Origin: Lachnospiraceae bacterium
GTDB taxonomy: Bacteria; Bacillota; Clostridia; Lachnospirales; Lachnospiraceae
Assembly: GCA_029224965.1 (NCBI GenBank)
Contig: JAQXVO010000028.1
Coordinates: 1-64,000 of the forward strand
DNA: 64,000 nt
Direction of reading: 5' to 3'
The notes beneath the pieces are model-generated. The model saw only the letters and a list, made by a program, of their open reading frames with translations, ran no database searches and was not told where the DNA came from. Position numbers and translations under genes: made by a program. Of the stretch, positions 24,542 to 33,410 are shown piece after piece (the first letter of the stretch is position 1; every line of letters starts with the position of its first letter).

Positions 24542-26317
24542 TTACATCTCTGTAATCAGATCCTGGCTCCGGCTTTCATTGAGCTTCTTGCAGGCTTCGA
24601 TGAAGTTTGCAGTCGGAACATTGTGAAGCTGCTGCTTCTGTCCACGGATGGTAACGGAAACCGTATCGGATTCTACTTCCTTGTCGCCGATAACGATAGT
24701 GTAGGGATCCTTGTACTTACGGAAGTATTTGATCTTCTCGTTCATGTTCTTGTCGGCATAATCTGCCTCTACACGGATACCTGCATCCTCCAGCTTGTCC
24801 TGAAGGGCCTTGGTGAAAGCATTGTGCTCAGGCTTGATGGGAACCAGAGCGACCTGATAAGGAGACATCCAGAATGGAAATGCTCCCTTGTAGTTTTCGA
24901 TCAGGATTCCCATGAAACGCTCGATGGAACCGAAGATGGCACGATGGAGAACAACCGGCTGCTCCAGCTTACCTTCCTTATCCTGATAGGTCAGTCCGAA
25001 GTTATGAGGCAGCTGGAAATCCAGCTGTACGGTACCGCACTGCCATTCACGTCCCAGAGCATCCTTGATCTGCAGGTCGATCTTGGGACCGTAGAAGGCA
25101 CCGTCGCCCTCGTTGATCTCATAGCCGCCCTTGCCGTAGCGCTTGTCCAGAATTCTCTTCAGAGAATCCTCGGCATGGTTCCAGACCTCGATGTCACCCA
25201 TGTAATCATCCGGACGGGTAGAAAGCTCTGCCCGGTAAGTGATGCCGAAGGTGGAATAGATTTCATCAGCGATGGCCAGGATGTTATCGATCTCCTCTTC
25301 GATCTGGGATTCCATGATGAAGGTATGATCATCGTCCTGACGGAATTCCTGAACACGGAAAAGTCCGTTCAGCTGACCGGATTTTTCCTTCCGGTGGATG
25401 ACATCCAACTCATTGTAACGGATGGGCAGTTCCTTGTAGGAATGAATGGTCCGCTTGTAGGTCAGCATGGCATTGGGGCAGTTCATGGGCTTTGCAGCCA
25501 TAGTGTCAATGTCATCGATGCTGCCGTTGGAGCCGGGGATGATGAACATGTTATTGACATAATGAGCCCAGTGGCCGGAAATCAGCCAGAGCTTACGGTT
25601 GTTGATGACTGGAGCGGAAATCTCCTGATAGCCGTTTCTGTCATGAACCTCTCTCCAGTACTTGATCAGGGCACGATAGGCCTTCCAGCCTCTCGGCAGC
25701 CAGTAAGGCATTCCGGGAGCGGTCTCATTGAACATGAAGAGATCCATCTGAGGACCGATCTTCTTATGGTCACGCTCCATAGCCTCACGGACCAGGTTCA
25801 GATGGGCCTTCAGCTCGTCCTTGGACGGATAGGCATAGACATAGATTCTCTGCATCATGTCATTATGCTCGTCGCCTCTCCAGTAGGCACCGGAGCAGGA
25901 CTTGATCTTGAAAGCGGTTCCAAGAAGCTCTTGGGAATTGCTTACGTGAGGTCCCCGGCAGAGATCTACATAGTCATCTCCTGTGTAATAAAGGCTGATG
26001 ACTGCGTCATCCGGGAGATCCTTGATGATCTCGGTCTTATATTTCTGATTCTTGAAGATTTCGAGAGCCTCTTCGCGGGAGACTTCCTTTCTTGTCCAGT
26101 CTTCCTTCCTCTTCAGAATCTCACGCATCTTGTTCTCGATGGTCTCGAAATCATCGGAAGAAATGTTGTGATCCAGGGTGAAGTCATAGTAGAAGCCATC
26201 CTCGATCTGAGGTCCGATGGCATACTGAACGTCCTTACCATAAAGCTCAATAACGGCCTTGGCCAGAATGTGGGCCAGGGAATGTCTGTAAAGTCCGAGA
26301 AATTCTTCTCTTTCCAT
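24542..26317 (-). CDS. thrS: Threonyl-tRNA synthetase without the N-terminal TGS domain
   Basis: A 591-residue class II synthetase. It starts directly in the editing domain (HSLAHILAKAV, HxxxH) with the second editing motif LCRGPH. The catalytic core has PMNCPNAML (zinc Cys), motif 2 around LFRVQEFRQDDDH, and VLHRAIFGSIERFMG (motif 3 with zinc His). The anticodon-binding domain follows. The usual 60-residue TGS domain is absent; only 157 bases separate it from serS, so no room exists for it. All catalytic residues are intact. No T-box is seen upstream. A hairpin with ATCTG/CAGAT and inner CCGG pairs lies in the gap. Confidence 0.95.
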   Translation of the reverse strand: MEREEFLGLYRHSLAHILAKAVIELYGKDVQYAIGPQIEDGFYYDFTLDHNISSDDFETIENKMREILKRKEDWTRKEVSREEALEIFKNQKYKTEIIKDLPDDAVISLYYTGDDYVDLCRGPHVSNSQELLGTAFKIKSCSGAYWRGDEHNDMMQRIYVYAYPSKDELKAHLNLVREAMERDHKKIGPQMDLFMFNETAPGMPYWLPRGWKAYRALIKYWREVHDRNGYQEISAPVINNRKLWLISGHWAHYVNNMFIIPGSNGSIDDIDTMAAKPMNCPNAMLTYKRTIHSYKELPIRYNELDVIHRKEKSGQLNGLFRVQEFRQDDDHTFIMESQIEEEIDNILAIADEIYSTFGITYRAELSTRPDDYMGDIEVWNHAEDSLKRILDKRYGKGGYEINEGDGAFYGPKIDLQIKDALGREWQCGTVQLDFQLPHNFGLTYQDKEGKLEQPVVLHRAIFGSIERFMGILIENYKGAFPFWMSPYQVALVPIKPEHNAFTKALQDKLEDAGIRVEADYADKNMNEKIKYFRKYKDPYTIVIGDKEVESDTVSVTIRGQKQQLHNVPTANFIEACKKLNESRSQDLITEM

Positions 26318-26474
26318 AATATAAATCCTTTCTCTCTCACACCTACCGGGTGTAAGGAATCTGATATATTCTCCTGTTTCCGATCTGTCTTCCCGGCAGT
26401 ATCTTTATTACCGGCGGCAGATTCATTTTTTATGTTTTCAGTACAGAGCATTTACACTCTGCTTTCGTATGTTC

Positions 26475-27770
26475 TCAGTGCTTGTGCTTGGGGATCAGGA
26501 CTTTGGTACCGCCCATGTAAGGCTGAAGAACCTCAGGGATCCTGACGGAACCATCTGCCTGGAGATTGTTCTCGAGGAAGGCGATCAACATACGGGGCGG
26601 TGCAACAACCGTATTGTTCAGGGTGTTGGCGAAATACTTGTTTCCGTCTTTGCCCTTGACACGGATCTTCAGACGGCGGGCCTGAGCATCTCCCAGATTG
26701 GAGCAGGATCCGACCTCGAAGTACTTCTTCTGACGGGGAGACCATGCTTCAACGTCACAGGACTTGACCTTCAGATCTGCCAGATCGCCGGAGCAGCACT
26801 CCAGGGTACGAACCGGAATGTCCATGCTTCGGAAGAGCTCTACGGTATAGGACCAGAGCTTGTTGTACCAGTCCCAGGCTTCCTCAGGCCTGCAGACAAC
26901 GATCATCTCCTGCTTTTCAAACTGGTGAATCCGGTAGACACCGCGCTCTTCAATACCGTGAGCACCCTTTTCCTTACGGAAACAGGGGCTGTAGGAAGTC
27001 AGAGTATAGGGAAGCTTTTCCTCATCGTTGATGGTATCGATGAATTTGCCGATCATGGAATGCTCAGAAGTTCCGATCAGATAGAGGTCCTCTCCCTCGA
27101 TCTTATACATCATGGCATCCATCTCATCGAAGGACATAACGCCGTTTACGACATTTCCGTGGATCATGTAAGGCGGAATCACATAGGTGAATCCCTTGTT
27201 GATCATGAAATCTCTTGCATAGGCAAGAACAGCAGAATGGAGACGGGCAATGTCGCCCATGAGGTAGTAGAAACCGTTTCCGGCAACCTTACCTGCGGCA
27301 TCGAGATCAATGCCGTCGAAGCTCTCCATAATATCGGTATGATAGGGAATCTCATAGTCCGGGACAACCGGGTCGCCGAATCTCTCGATTTCCTGGTTAT
27401 AGGAATCATCCGGTCCGATGGGAACGGAAGGATCAATGATGTTGGGAATCCGCATCATGCGCTCCTGAACACCTGCCTTGGCTTCCTCCGTCTCCTTGGT
27501 CAGAGCATCGAGTCTGGAAGCGAAATCAGCGACCTGCTTCTTGACCTCTTCGGCCTCGTCGCGCTTTCCTTCCTTCATAAGCTTTCCGATCTCCTTGGAC
27601 AGAGCGTTTTTCTTGTTACGGAGCTCATCAGCTTCCACCTGTGCTGCTCTGGCTTTCTTGTCGAGCTCGATGACTTCATCGACCAGCGGGAGCTTCTGAT
27701 CCTGGAACTTTTTCCGGATGTTTTCCTTTACAGCCTCCGGATTTTCTCGTAAGAACTTGATATCAATCAT
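26475..27770 (-). CDS. serS: Seryl-tRNA synthetase
   Basis: A 431-residue class II synthetase. The N-terminal coiled-coil arm (about residues 30-100, Lys/Glu-rich) binds the long variable arm of tRNA-Ser. The core shows TSEHSMIGKF, motif 2 in CFRKEKGAHG, SCSNLGDAQARRL, and motif 3 PPRMLIAFLENN. The frame opens further upstream, but AGGAGG lies before ATG 27770 (MIDIKFLREN), the family start. A strong promoter is present at 27850-27878. thrS and the lysozyme follow in the same direction. Confidence 0.96.
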   Translation of the reverse strand: MIDIKFLRENPEAVKENIRKKFQDQKLPLVDEVIELDKKARAAQVEADELRNKKNALSKEIGKLMKEGKRDEAEEVKKQVADFASRLDALTKETEEAKAGVQERMMRIPNIIDPSVPIGPDDSYNQEIERFGDPVVPDYEIPYHTDIMESFDGIDLDAAGKVAGNGFYYLMGDIARLHSAVLAYARDFMINKGFTYVIPPYMIHGNVVNGVMSFDEMDAMMYKIEGEDLYLIGTSEHSMIGKFIDTINDEEKLPYTLTSYSPCFRKEKGAHGIEERGVYRIHQFEKQEMIVVCRPEEAWDWYNKLWSYTVELFRSMDIPVRTLECCSGDLADLKVKSCDVEAWSPRQKKYFEVGSCSNLGDAQARRLKIRVKGKDGNKYFANTLNNTVVAPPRMLIAFLENNLQADGSVRIPEVLQPYMGGTKVLIPKHKH

Positions 27771-27849
27771 GTCTTCCTCCTGAATCTTGCCTTCATGCGT
27801 TCCCTGCGACCGGCTGGGTGCTGTGGAGGCGGTTTTCATTAACTTAATC

Positions 27850-27878
27850 ATTATACGTTGCCGACATAAGCGTTTCAA
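27850..27878 (-). promoter_or_regulatory. serS promoter
   Basis: TTGAAA (27878-27873) and TATAAT (27855-27850) are 17 bases apart on the minus strand. The leader would be about 70 bases, too short for a T-box, and none is seen. Confidence 0.8.
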
Positions 27879-27966
27879 GCTTGTATGCGATAATGTCCCC
27901 GTTCCGGGCAGAAAATTACCGTCCGAATCTGCTTTCCGGATCAATGCTCTGCGATCTGTTCAAAAG

Positions 27967-28034
27967 AAAAACCGGACCTGGGAAGAAAATGACTGGGGTT
28001 TGTCATTTTCCGAATCCCTGTGGTCCGGTTTTTT
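27967..28034 (-). terminator. Long bidirectional terminator downstream of malQ
   Basis: An outer 12-bp stem (27967-27978 with 28022-28033) encloses a short GGGA/TCCC pair and an inner 8-bp stem AAAATGAC/GTCATTTT. T-runs follow on both strands. It ends the malQ side about 90 bases before the serS promoter. Confidence 0.85.
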
Positions 28035-28049
28035 CCAAAATGCCGTTAC

Positions 28050-28110
28050 CGAAATTTCTTCCGGTAGGGCGTGTATTCAAGAGAAATTTCGGGGGGGAGT
28101 AAAATTTCTC
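28050..28110. other. Overlapping, mutually exclusive hairpins between malQ and serS
   Basis: CGAAATTTCT (28050-28059) pairs perfectly with AGAAATTTCG (28082-28091). The same middle segment, as GAGAAATTT (28081-28089), can instead pair with AAATTTCTC (28102-28110). A run of seven G (28091-28097) sits in the second loop. The two stems cannot form together. The region is in the malQ 3' untranslated part, and a 39-codon open frame crosses it. Together with 28111-28236, where I see no gene, it makes up the 466-base malQ-serS gap along with the terminator and serS promoter. Confidence 0.55.
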
Positions 28111-28236
28111 TGGTACTTTCATAACTCCGACCTGTTTTAAGACCTGGTCCCGGTCTGTTATTGAGTCCAGCTTATTTTTCGATTTATTCTTCGTCTTGCC
28201 TTACTCTTTGGCTTCAGCCTTATCTTTGGCTGTATC

Positions 28237-29781
28237 TTACTCCGAGGACTTGTCTTCTTCCTTATCTTTTTTGGGAAGAACAGGTGCTCTTCCGTAGATC
28301 CGGGTGATCTTATAGATCTCCCTGGCAAACTTTTCGGTCAGAATTCCGTCCTTCATCCGCCAGCGCCAGTTATTGCCCAGTGTCGAAGGGGTATTGATTC
28401 TTGCGCGGTTATCCAGGCCAAGATGGTCCTGGATAGGAATGACAGCTGTATCTGCGGGAGATGCCAGTGCGATCCGCACCATCTTCCGGCAGACTTCCTT
28501 TGCATCTGCCTTTTTCGGTGCATCTGCGAATTCCCGGACATAGTTAAAGGTCTCTTTATCCAGTCCCTCAAGCCATCCGACCATGGTCTCATTATCATGA
28601 GTTCCGGTATAAGCGACACAGTTTCTCGGATAATTGAAAGGCAGGTAGTCATTGGCTGAACCGGTATCGCGGACATCAAAGGCAAATTCCAGCACCTTCA
28701 TGTTGGGGAAGCCGCTGTCCTTCACGAGTTTCCTTACAGTATCGGTGATAAAGCCGAGATCCTCGGCAATAATGCCAACATTCTTTTCTTCCAGAACAGG
28801 TTTCAGAGCCTTGAACAGGTCCATTCCGGGGCCGTCAACCCACTTTCCGTGTCTGGCATTCACTGCATCTCCCGGAATCGAATAGTACTGATCGAAACCA
28901 CGGAAATGATCGATCCGGATGACGTCATAGAGAAGAGCACTTTTGGCAATTCTCATCTTCCACCACTCATATCCGGTCTTCTTATGGTAATCCCAGCGGT
29001 AGACGGGATTGCCCCAGAGCTGGCCATCGGCGGTAAAACCATCCGGCGGACAGCCTGCCACATGAATGGGACGGTAATTTTCATCCAATTCAAAAAGCTC
29101 CGGATGTGCCCACACATCTGCAGAATCTGCAGAGACATAGATGGGAATGTCGCCGATAATCCGGATGCCTTTCTTATTGGCATAACCCTTTAGGGCATCC
29201 CATTCTCTGTAGAACTCATACTGAAGCCAGATGTAGAAATCAACATCCTCGCGGCATTCTTTTCTGTAGCGCTCCATGGCCTCCGACTTTCTCAGACGGA
29301 TGTCGTCATCCCATTCAGAGAGAGCGACATTGTCGAAAGTAGCCTTGACTGCCATATAGAGAGCATAGTCCTCGACCCAGTCCTGGTTTTCCTTACGATA
29401 GGTCTTGACCTTATCTCTGGTCTCGGATCCGATCCTGCTGAAAGCTTTTCTCAGAAGAGGAAAACGGTTCTCATACAGCTTCCCGTAATCAATGTCCTCA
29501 GGATTGGAGCCGAGATCCGCTTCTGCCAGCTCATCTTCTGTCAGAAGCTTCTGCCGTTTCAGTTCATCCAGGTCAATGAAATAGGGATTTCCGGCGTAGG
29601 TGGAGAAAGACTGATAGGGTGAATCTCCATAGCTTGTCGGACCCAGCGGCAGGATCTGCCAGTAGGTCTGACCGGCCTCTGCCAGGAAGTCTACAAACTC
29701 ATAGGCTTCCCGGGAAAAGGATCCGATTCCGTATTTGCCTGGAAGACTGAAAACGGGGCATAATATTCCACTTTTTCTCAT
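28237..29781 (-). CDS. malQ: 4-alpha-glucanotransferase (GH77 amylomaltase)
   Basis: A 514-residue cytoplasmic enzyme that transfers maltodextrin segments and releases glucose, working with glycogen phosphorylase. The opening RKSGILCPVFSLPGKYGIG is typical. The catalytic residues are in IRIDHFRGF (Asp nucleophile), IAEDLG (Glu) and TGTHDNETMVGW (Asp), with DHLGLDNRARIN near the end. It lies 28 bases after the permease genes. A Lys/Glu-rich tail ends the protein, and the frame carries on with similar codons for 11 triplets after the TAA to a second TAA (28201-28203). Confidence 0.96.
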   Translation of the reverse strand: MRKSGILCPVFSLPGKYGIGSFSREAYEFVDFLAEAGQTYWQILPLGPTSYGDSPYQSFSTYAGNPYFIDLDELKRQKLLTEDELAEADLGSNPEDIDYGKLYENRFPLLRKAFSRIGSETRDKVKTYRKENQDWVEDYALYMAVKATFDNVALSEWDDDIRLRKSEAMERYRKECREDVDFYIWLQYEFYREWDALKGYANKKGIRIIGDIPIYVSADSADVWAHPELFELDENYRPIHVAGCPPDGFTADGQLWGNPVYRWDYHKKTGYEWWKMRIAKSALLYDVIRIDHFRGFDQYYSIPGDAVNARHGKWVDGPGMDLFKALKPVLEEKNVGIIAEDLGFITDTVRKLVKDSGFPNMKVLEFAFDVRDTGSANDYLPFNYPRNCVAYTGTHDNETMVGWLEGLDKETFNYVREFADAPKKADAKEVCRKMVRIALASPADTAVIPIQDHLGLDNRARINTPSTLGNNWRWRMKDGILTEKFAREIYKITRIYGRAPVLPKKDKEEDKSSE

Positions 29782-29809
29782 AATCTGTCCTTCTAGTCTG
29801 TCTAAATAA

Positions 29810-30745
29810 TCAGCCCTTAACTGCTCCGGCCATTACACCTTCGATGATGTACTTCTGTGCAGCCAGATAGAAGATAACAATCGGGATGATGGCAAGGAGC
29901 AGAGCAGCCATCATAGCGCCCCAGTTAATATTACCATGGGAAGTTGTCAGATACTGAATGGCAATCGGGATGGTCTTATAATCGTTGACATCCAGTACCA
30001 GAGAAGGAAGAAGGTAATCGTTCCAGATCCACATGGACTGAAGAATTGCAATGGTAATGGTCGTCGGCTTCATGATCGGGAAAACAACCTGGAAATAGGT
30101 CTGCAGAGGTGTGCAGCCGTCGATCATTGCTGCTTCCTCGATATCGATCGGCATAGACTTGATAAAGCCGGTGTACATGAATACCGAGAGTCCGGCGCCG
30201 AATCCCAGATAAACAATCGTAATGCCCCAAGGAGTATAGAGGTGAAGCATGTTGGCAAACTTACTCAGAGTGAACATGACCATCTGGAAAGGTACGATCA
30301 TGGAGAAGAGGCAGAGCAGATAGAAAAGCTTTGTAAACTTCGTATGAACTCTGGTAATGAAGTATGCACACATGGAGCAGCACAGAAGAATCAGAGCTAC
30401 CGATACGATCGTAATGAATACGGAGTAAAGGAAAGCGTGCCAGAAGTCCGTCTGCTCAATGGCATTCTTCATATTAATAAGGAACATTGCTTCGCCGGAA
30501 GATCTGCTCTGGGTAGCCAGAGGCAGGTTCTTGGCCCATTCTTTGATTCCGATCTTGAAAATCGATTCGGTACTGATACCGAAGGGATTATTGAAAATGT
30601 AGACCTGACTCTTAAATGCGTTTAATACAACTGCAATGATCGGCAGAATCCAGGTAAAGCTTAAGATTGCGAAGATTACAGTCAGTACGTTCTGCCAGGG
30701 TTTATATTTCTTATACTTCTTTGTAACAGTCTTCTGAGCTTCCAT
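29810..30745 (-). CDS. CUT1 sugar ABC permease (MalG type)
   Basis: A 311-residue inner-membrane subunit with about six helices. The EAA loop is EEAAMIDGCTPLQTYFQVVFPIMKP, placing it in the MalG/MsmG branch. A strong AAGGAGG box lies within the end of the upstream permease, whose stop overlaps this ATG by one base (TAATG). With the partner permease and binding lipoprotein it imports maltodextrins or related sugars. No ATPase is encoded here; this class usually borrows a shared MsmX-type ATPase. Confidence 0.93.
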   Translation of the reverse strand: MEAQKTVTKKYKKYKPWQNVLTVIFAILSFTWILPIIAVVLNAFKSQVYIFNNPFGISTESIFKIGIKEWAKNLPLATQSRSSGEAMFLINMKNAIEQTDFWHAFLYSVFITIVSVALILLCCSMCAYFITRVHTKFTKLFYLLCLFSMIVPFQMVMFTLSKFANMLHLYTPWGITIVYLGFGAGLSVFMYTGFIKSMPIDIEEAAMIDGCTPLQTYFQVVFPIMKPTTITIAILQSMWIWNDYLLPSLVLDVNDYKTIPIAIQYLTTSHGNINWGAMMAALLLAIIPIVIFYLAAQKYIIEGVMAGAVKG

Positions 30746-31602
30746 TACTGCTGTACCTCCTTTCTTGTGGTGAGCTTATTCTGAAGAACAGAGATCACCG
30801 CAACAATGATAAAGAAGATGACGGCCTTCGCCTGTCCAACGCCTTCCCAGCCGGTCTTGCCATAGAAGGTATTGTAAATATTCAGTGCAAGGAGTTCGGA
30901 ATTGCCGCCGGGCTTACCTCCGGTCAATGCCAGGTTCTGATCGAAGAGCTTGAAGCCGTTGGTCAGAGTCAGGAAGGTGCAGACCGTGATGGTCGGCATC
31001 ATCATCGGAAGGATAATGGACTTCAGCATCTGCCAGCCGCTGCAGCCGTCAATCTTGGCTGCTTCGATGACATCCGTCGGAATATTCTGCAGACCTGCGA
31101 TATAGATGATCATCATATATCCGATCTGCTGCCAGCAGACGACGATAACCAGACCCCAGAAGGCGGATCCTGCCGTGGAGACGATGGTCTTCGAATATCT
31201 CTGCAGTACAGAGTTGAAGATCATCAACCAGATGTAGGAAAGTACGATACCGCCGATCAAGTTGGGAAGGAAAAATGCCGTACGGAAGAGGTTCGTTCCG
31301 CGGATGCCTTTTGTCAGAGCAAAGGCGATCGCGAAAGCAACCACATTGATGATCAGCATAGTCACGATTGTGAATGCAACCGTATACCAGAGACTGTGTA
31401 TGAAAGACGGATCATATTTCCCATTGACAAAGAGGATCTTCTTATAATTTTCCAGTCCGATCCACTTGAAGTCTACTACGGTTGTGAACTTACAGAAGGA
31501 AAGGAACAATCCGTAAAGGAAAGGTACCAGAAATCCAATTGCAAATGCGACCATGGTAGGAATCATAAAGACAGGAAAATATTTTTTAATTGCTTTTTCC
31601 AT
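30745..31602 (-). CDS. CUT1 sugar ABC permease (MalF type)
   Basis: A 285-residue membrane subunit. Hydrophobic segments start with FPVFMIPTMVAFAIGFLVPF, and the EAA loop is EAAKIDGCSGWQMLKSIILP. It is translationally coupled to the following MalG-type gene. It lacks the extra N-terminal helices and large periplasmic loop of enteric MalF, as usual in Firmicutes. It sits 211 bases after the binding-protein gene, with a terminator-like hairpin between. Confidence 0.93.
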   Translation of the reverse strand: MEKAIKKYFPVFMIPTMVAFAIGFLVPFLYGLFLSFCKFTTVVDFKWIGLENYKKILFVNGKYDPSFIHSLWYTVAFTIVTMLIINVVAFAIAFALTKGIRGTNLFRTAFFLPNLIGGIVLSYIWLMIFNSVLQRYSKTIVSTAGSAFWGLVIVVCWQQIGYMMIIYIAGLQNIPTDVIEAAKIDGCSGWQMLKSIILPMMMPTITVCTFLTLTNGFKLFDQNLALTGGKPGGNSELLALNIYNTFYGKTGWEGVGQAKAVIFFIIVAVISVLQNKLTTRKEVQQ

Positions 31603-31677
31603 TTTTTCATTCCTTTTTCTAATCTTCGGTGACAGTTAACTGATTCAGACAAATCCTTCCGGTCACGCCCTGCCAGT

Positions 31678-31705
31678 AAAAAAGGAGGAGAAGTTTGGCC
31701 TCCCC
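31678..31705 (-). terminator. Intercistronic terminator/attenuator after the sugar-binding protein gene
   Basis: On the minus strand GGAGG (31703-31699) pairs with CCTCC (31688-31684), extended by neighbouring G/C, followed by six T (31683-31678). Partial termination here would give more binding protein than permease. Confidence 0.65.
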
Positions 31706-31813
31706 CTCCCTTGTCTGTGGATCTCCGCTTTTACCCGGACATCCCATATTTGGTTACTCTATGATAGTTACCTGTATCAAAGGCTGTAAAACTCACGGCC
31801 TCTGAATCATAGA

Positions 31814-33193
31814 TTACTCGGCATGAGCCAGTTTCCACTGCTCAGACCAGCCGTTGACAAATGCGTCCTTAACTGCATCCCATGTGCCGGAGCCGTTGGT
31901 GTATGCGGTCAGTGCGGATACGAAGCCCTTTCTCCAGTCATCTACGTTCGGTGTTGCGTTGAATGCCCACTGAATGTTGGTCTTGCCGTCAGAGATGTAC
32001 TTGTTGGCTGCCTTCAGGAAAGGATTGGAGCTCTCATAGTCACCGGTCATGGTGTCGTAAGGTGCTGCCAGGCCAAGAGTATTCATATCCTTCTTACCTT
32101 CGTCATCTTTGATCAGCCAGTTGATGAAGTCGATGGAAGCCTTCTGATCAGCTTTAGATGCCTGAGAGTTTACTGCCCAGCAGTTCTCAGTACCGGAGCA
32201 GAGACCCTGATTTGCGTCATCTACACCAAAGTAGATCGGCATCATGGAAACATCAGATTCCTTCAGAGTATAACCGTTCTCATCAGCCTTGGTGATCAGA
32301 GGATCAAATTCCCAGGAACCATTCTGATAGAAGACTGCCTGGCCTGTACCGAATTCAGACTCTGCATTGAGAGATCCGGAATCCAGGGTCTTGGAATCAG
32401 CTGCGGAATCTCTTACGTAAGCATCCCAGATGGTCTTGTAGTTATCCAGATACTTGCCGGTAACTTCTGCCTGACCTGCAGTGATATCTGTAAGTCCGTC
32501 ATCCTTGAACTCATAGTAAAGAGGAAGGTTTACAAGGTGTCCGGAGAATCTCCAGGAAGAGCCATCATCAAGTCCTGCACTTGCAAATGCCTCAGTCAGG
32601 TTCTCGCATCCCTTCTGCTTCTTCAGCTCATCGATACGCTTCTGAATATCATCAGCAACCTTGATCAGTGTAGCCTGATCCTTGATGTCATCTACAGAAG
32701 AAACAACGGCATTCGGAAGCTTTGTATAAGCTGTAAGAATGGTCTTGTTGTAGATCAGGCCGAAGGTCTCGAAAGTGTTCGGGATTGCTGCAACCTTGTC
32801 GTTGTACTTGATGGCAAGAGACTGATCAGTCAGATGCTTGTAAGCATCGATGGTGGACAGATCCAGTGTGTACTTGTCCCAGGTCTTTGCTGCTGTTGCA
32901 TTACCGATGTTGAAGATGGTCGGAGCATTCTTCTTAGCCATCTCGGACTTCAATGTGCTGTCGTACTTTCCGCTTGCTGCGGTAAGAACCTTGACTTCTA
33001 CACCTTTTTCCTTGGTGTACTGCTTGGCAACCTTCTGCCACTCACTGTCGTTCTCAGGCTTAAAGTTCAGAAGGTAGACCGAACCGGAACCCTTCTTGGA
33101 AGAAGTCGTAGTTCCTTTGGATGATCCGCATCCTGCAAATGTTGTTACTGCCATGGCAGTCAGAAGAATGCCACTGATAAGCTGCTTTTTCAT
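31814..33193 (-). CDS. Sugar ABC transporter substrate-binding lipoprotein (maltodextrin type)
   Basis: A 459-residue cluster B/D solute-binding lipoprotein. The signal peptide ends in the lipobox TFAGC (Cys22), followed by a Ser/Thr/Lys linker. The mature part is a family 1 extracellular binding protein with YNKTI, the FYQNGSWEFDPL block, and a Trp/Tyr-rich C-terminal lobe. Context with malQ and CUT1 permeases points to maltodextrins or other glucosides. GGAGG precedes the ATG. The promoter is overlaid by operator-like sites. Confidence 0.93.
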   Translation of the reverse strand: MKKQLISGILLTAMAVTTFAGCGSSKGTTTSSKKGSGSVYLLNFKPENDSEWQKVAKQYTKEKGVEVKVLTAASGKYDSTLKSEMAKKNAPTIFNIGNATAAKTWDKYTLDLSTIDAYKHLTDQSLAIKYNDKVAAIPNTFETFGLIYNKTILTAYTKLPNAVVSSVDDIKDQATLIKVADDIQKRIDELKKQKGCENLTEAFASAGLDDGSSWRFSGHLVNLPLYYEFKDDGLTDITAGQAEVTGKYLDNYKTIWDAYVRDSAADSKTLDSGSLNAESEFGTGQAVFYQNGSWEFDPLITKADENGYTLKESDVSMMPIYFGVDDANQGLCSGTENCWAVNSQASKADQKASIDFINWLIKDDEGKKDMNTLGLAAPYDTMTGDYESSNPFLKAANKYISDGKTNIQWAFNATPNVDDWRKGFVSALTAYTNGSGTWDAVKDAFVNGWSEQWKLAHAE

Positions 33194-33224
33194 AAATACC
33201 CTCCAATCATGAAAACCGCTTGTT

Positions 33225-33335
33225 TAAAACGTTTCCCGCTTTTCTTGTCAACCTTGGGAACGTTTCCTATGTCTGCATAGTAGCACCCATTGGTAACGTT
33301 TTCAATGCCTTTTTGTGCTTTGGGAACGTTTTCGT
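33225..33335 (-). promoter_or_regulatory. Array of four AACGTT operator-like sites
   Basis: AACGTT cores lie at 33228, 33259, 33295 and 33325, each flanked by G/A-rich left and T/C-rich right arms (for example GGGAACGTTTCC). The pattern is that of LacI-family operators such as MalR or CcpA (cre) sites; the third fits the cre consensus on the minus strand. Two sites flank and one overlaps the promoter. Steps of 31, 36 and 30 bases put them near the same face of the helix. Confidence 0.75.
33277..33305 (-). promoter_or_regulatory. Promoter of the sugar transporter operon
   Basis: TTGAAA (33305-33300) and TACTAT (33282-33277) are 17 bases apart on the minus strand, embedded in the operator array. 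Confidence 0.75.
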
Positions 33336-33370
33336 GAAAGCATCACAATTTTTGACTTCTTTTTTTGTAT

Positions 33371-33410
33371 AAAAATAACCCGGCATCTTTTTAAAACGAT
33401 GCCGGGTTAT
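33371..33410 (-). terminator. Terminator of the YesL-like gene
   Basis: A 13-bp perfect stem (33375-33387 with 33398-33410, ATAACCCGGCATC) followed on the minus strand by TTTTTAT. It insulates the glyA-side genes from the sugar operon. Confidence 0.9.

Noticed and set aside
26318-26474. T-box before thrS
   Set aside because: Only 157 bases lie between serS and thrS and no GGGTGG-type element or Stem I is seen.
26318-26474. Frameshifted TGS domain of thrS
   Set aside because: The space is too short for TGS in any frame and no TGS-like residues are encoded.
24503-26545. A 680-codon open frame on the plus strand across thrS
   Set aside because: It is antisense to a synthetase with all catalytic motifs; the encoded sequence has no family features. 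Other long antisense frames (50093-51619, 56960-58717, 22234-23304) are explained the same way, by codon bias of the real genes.
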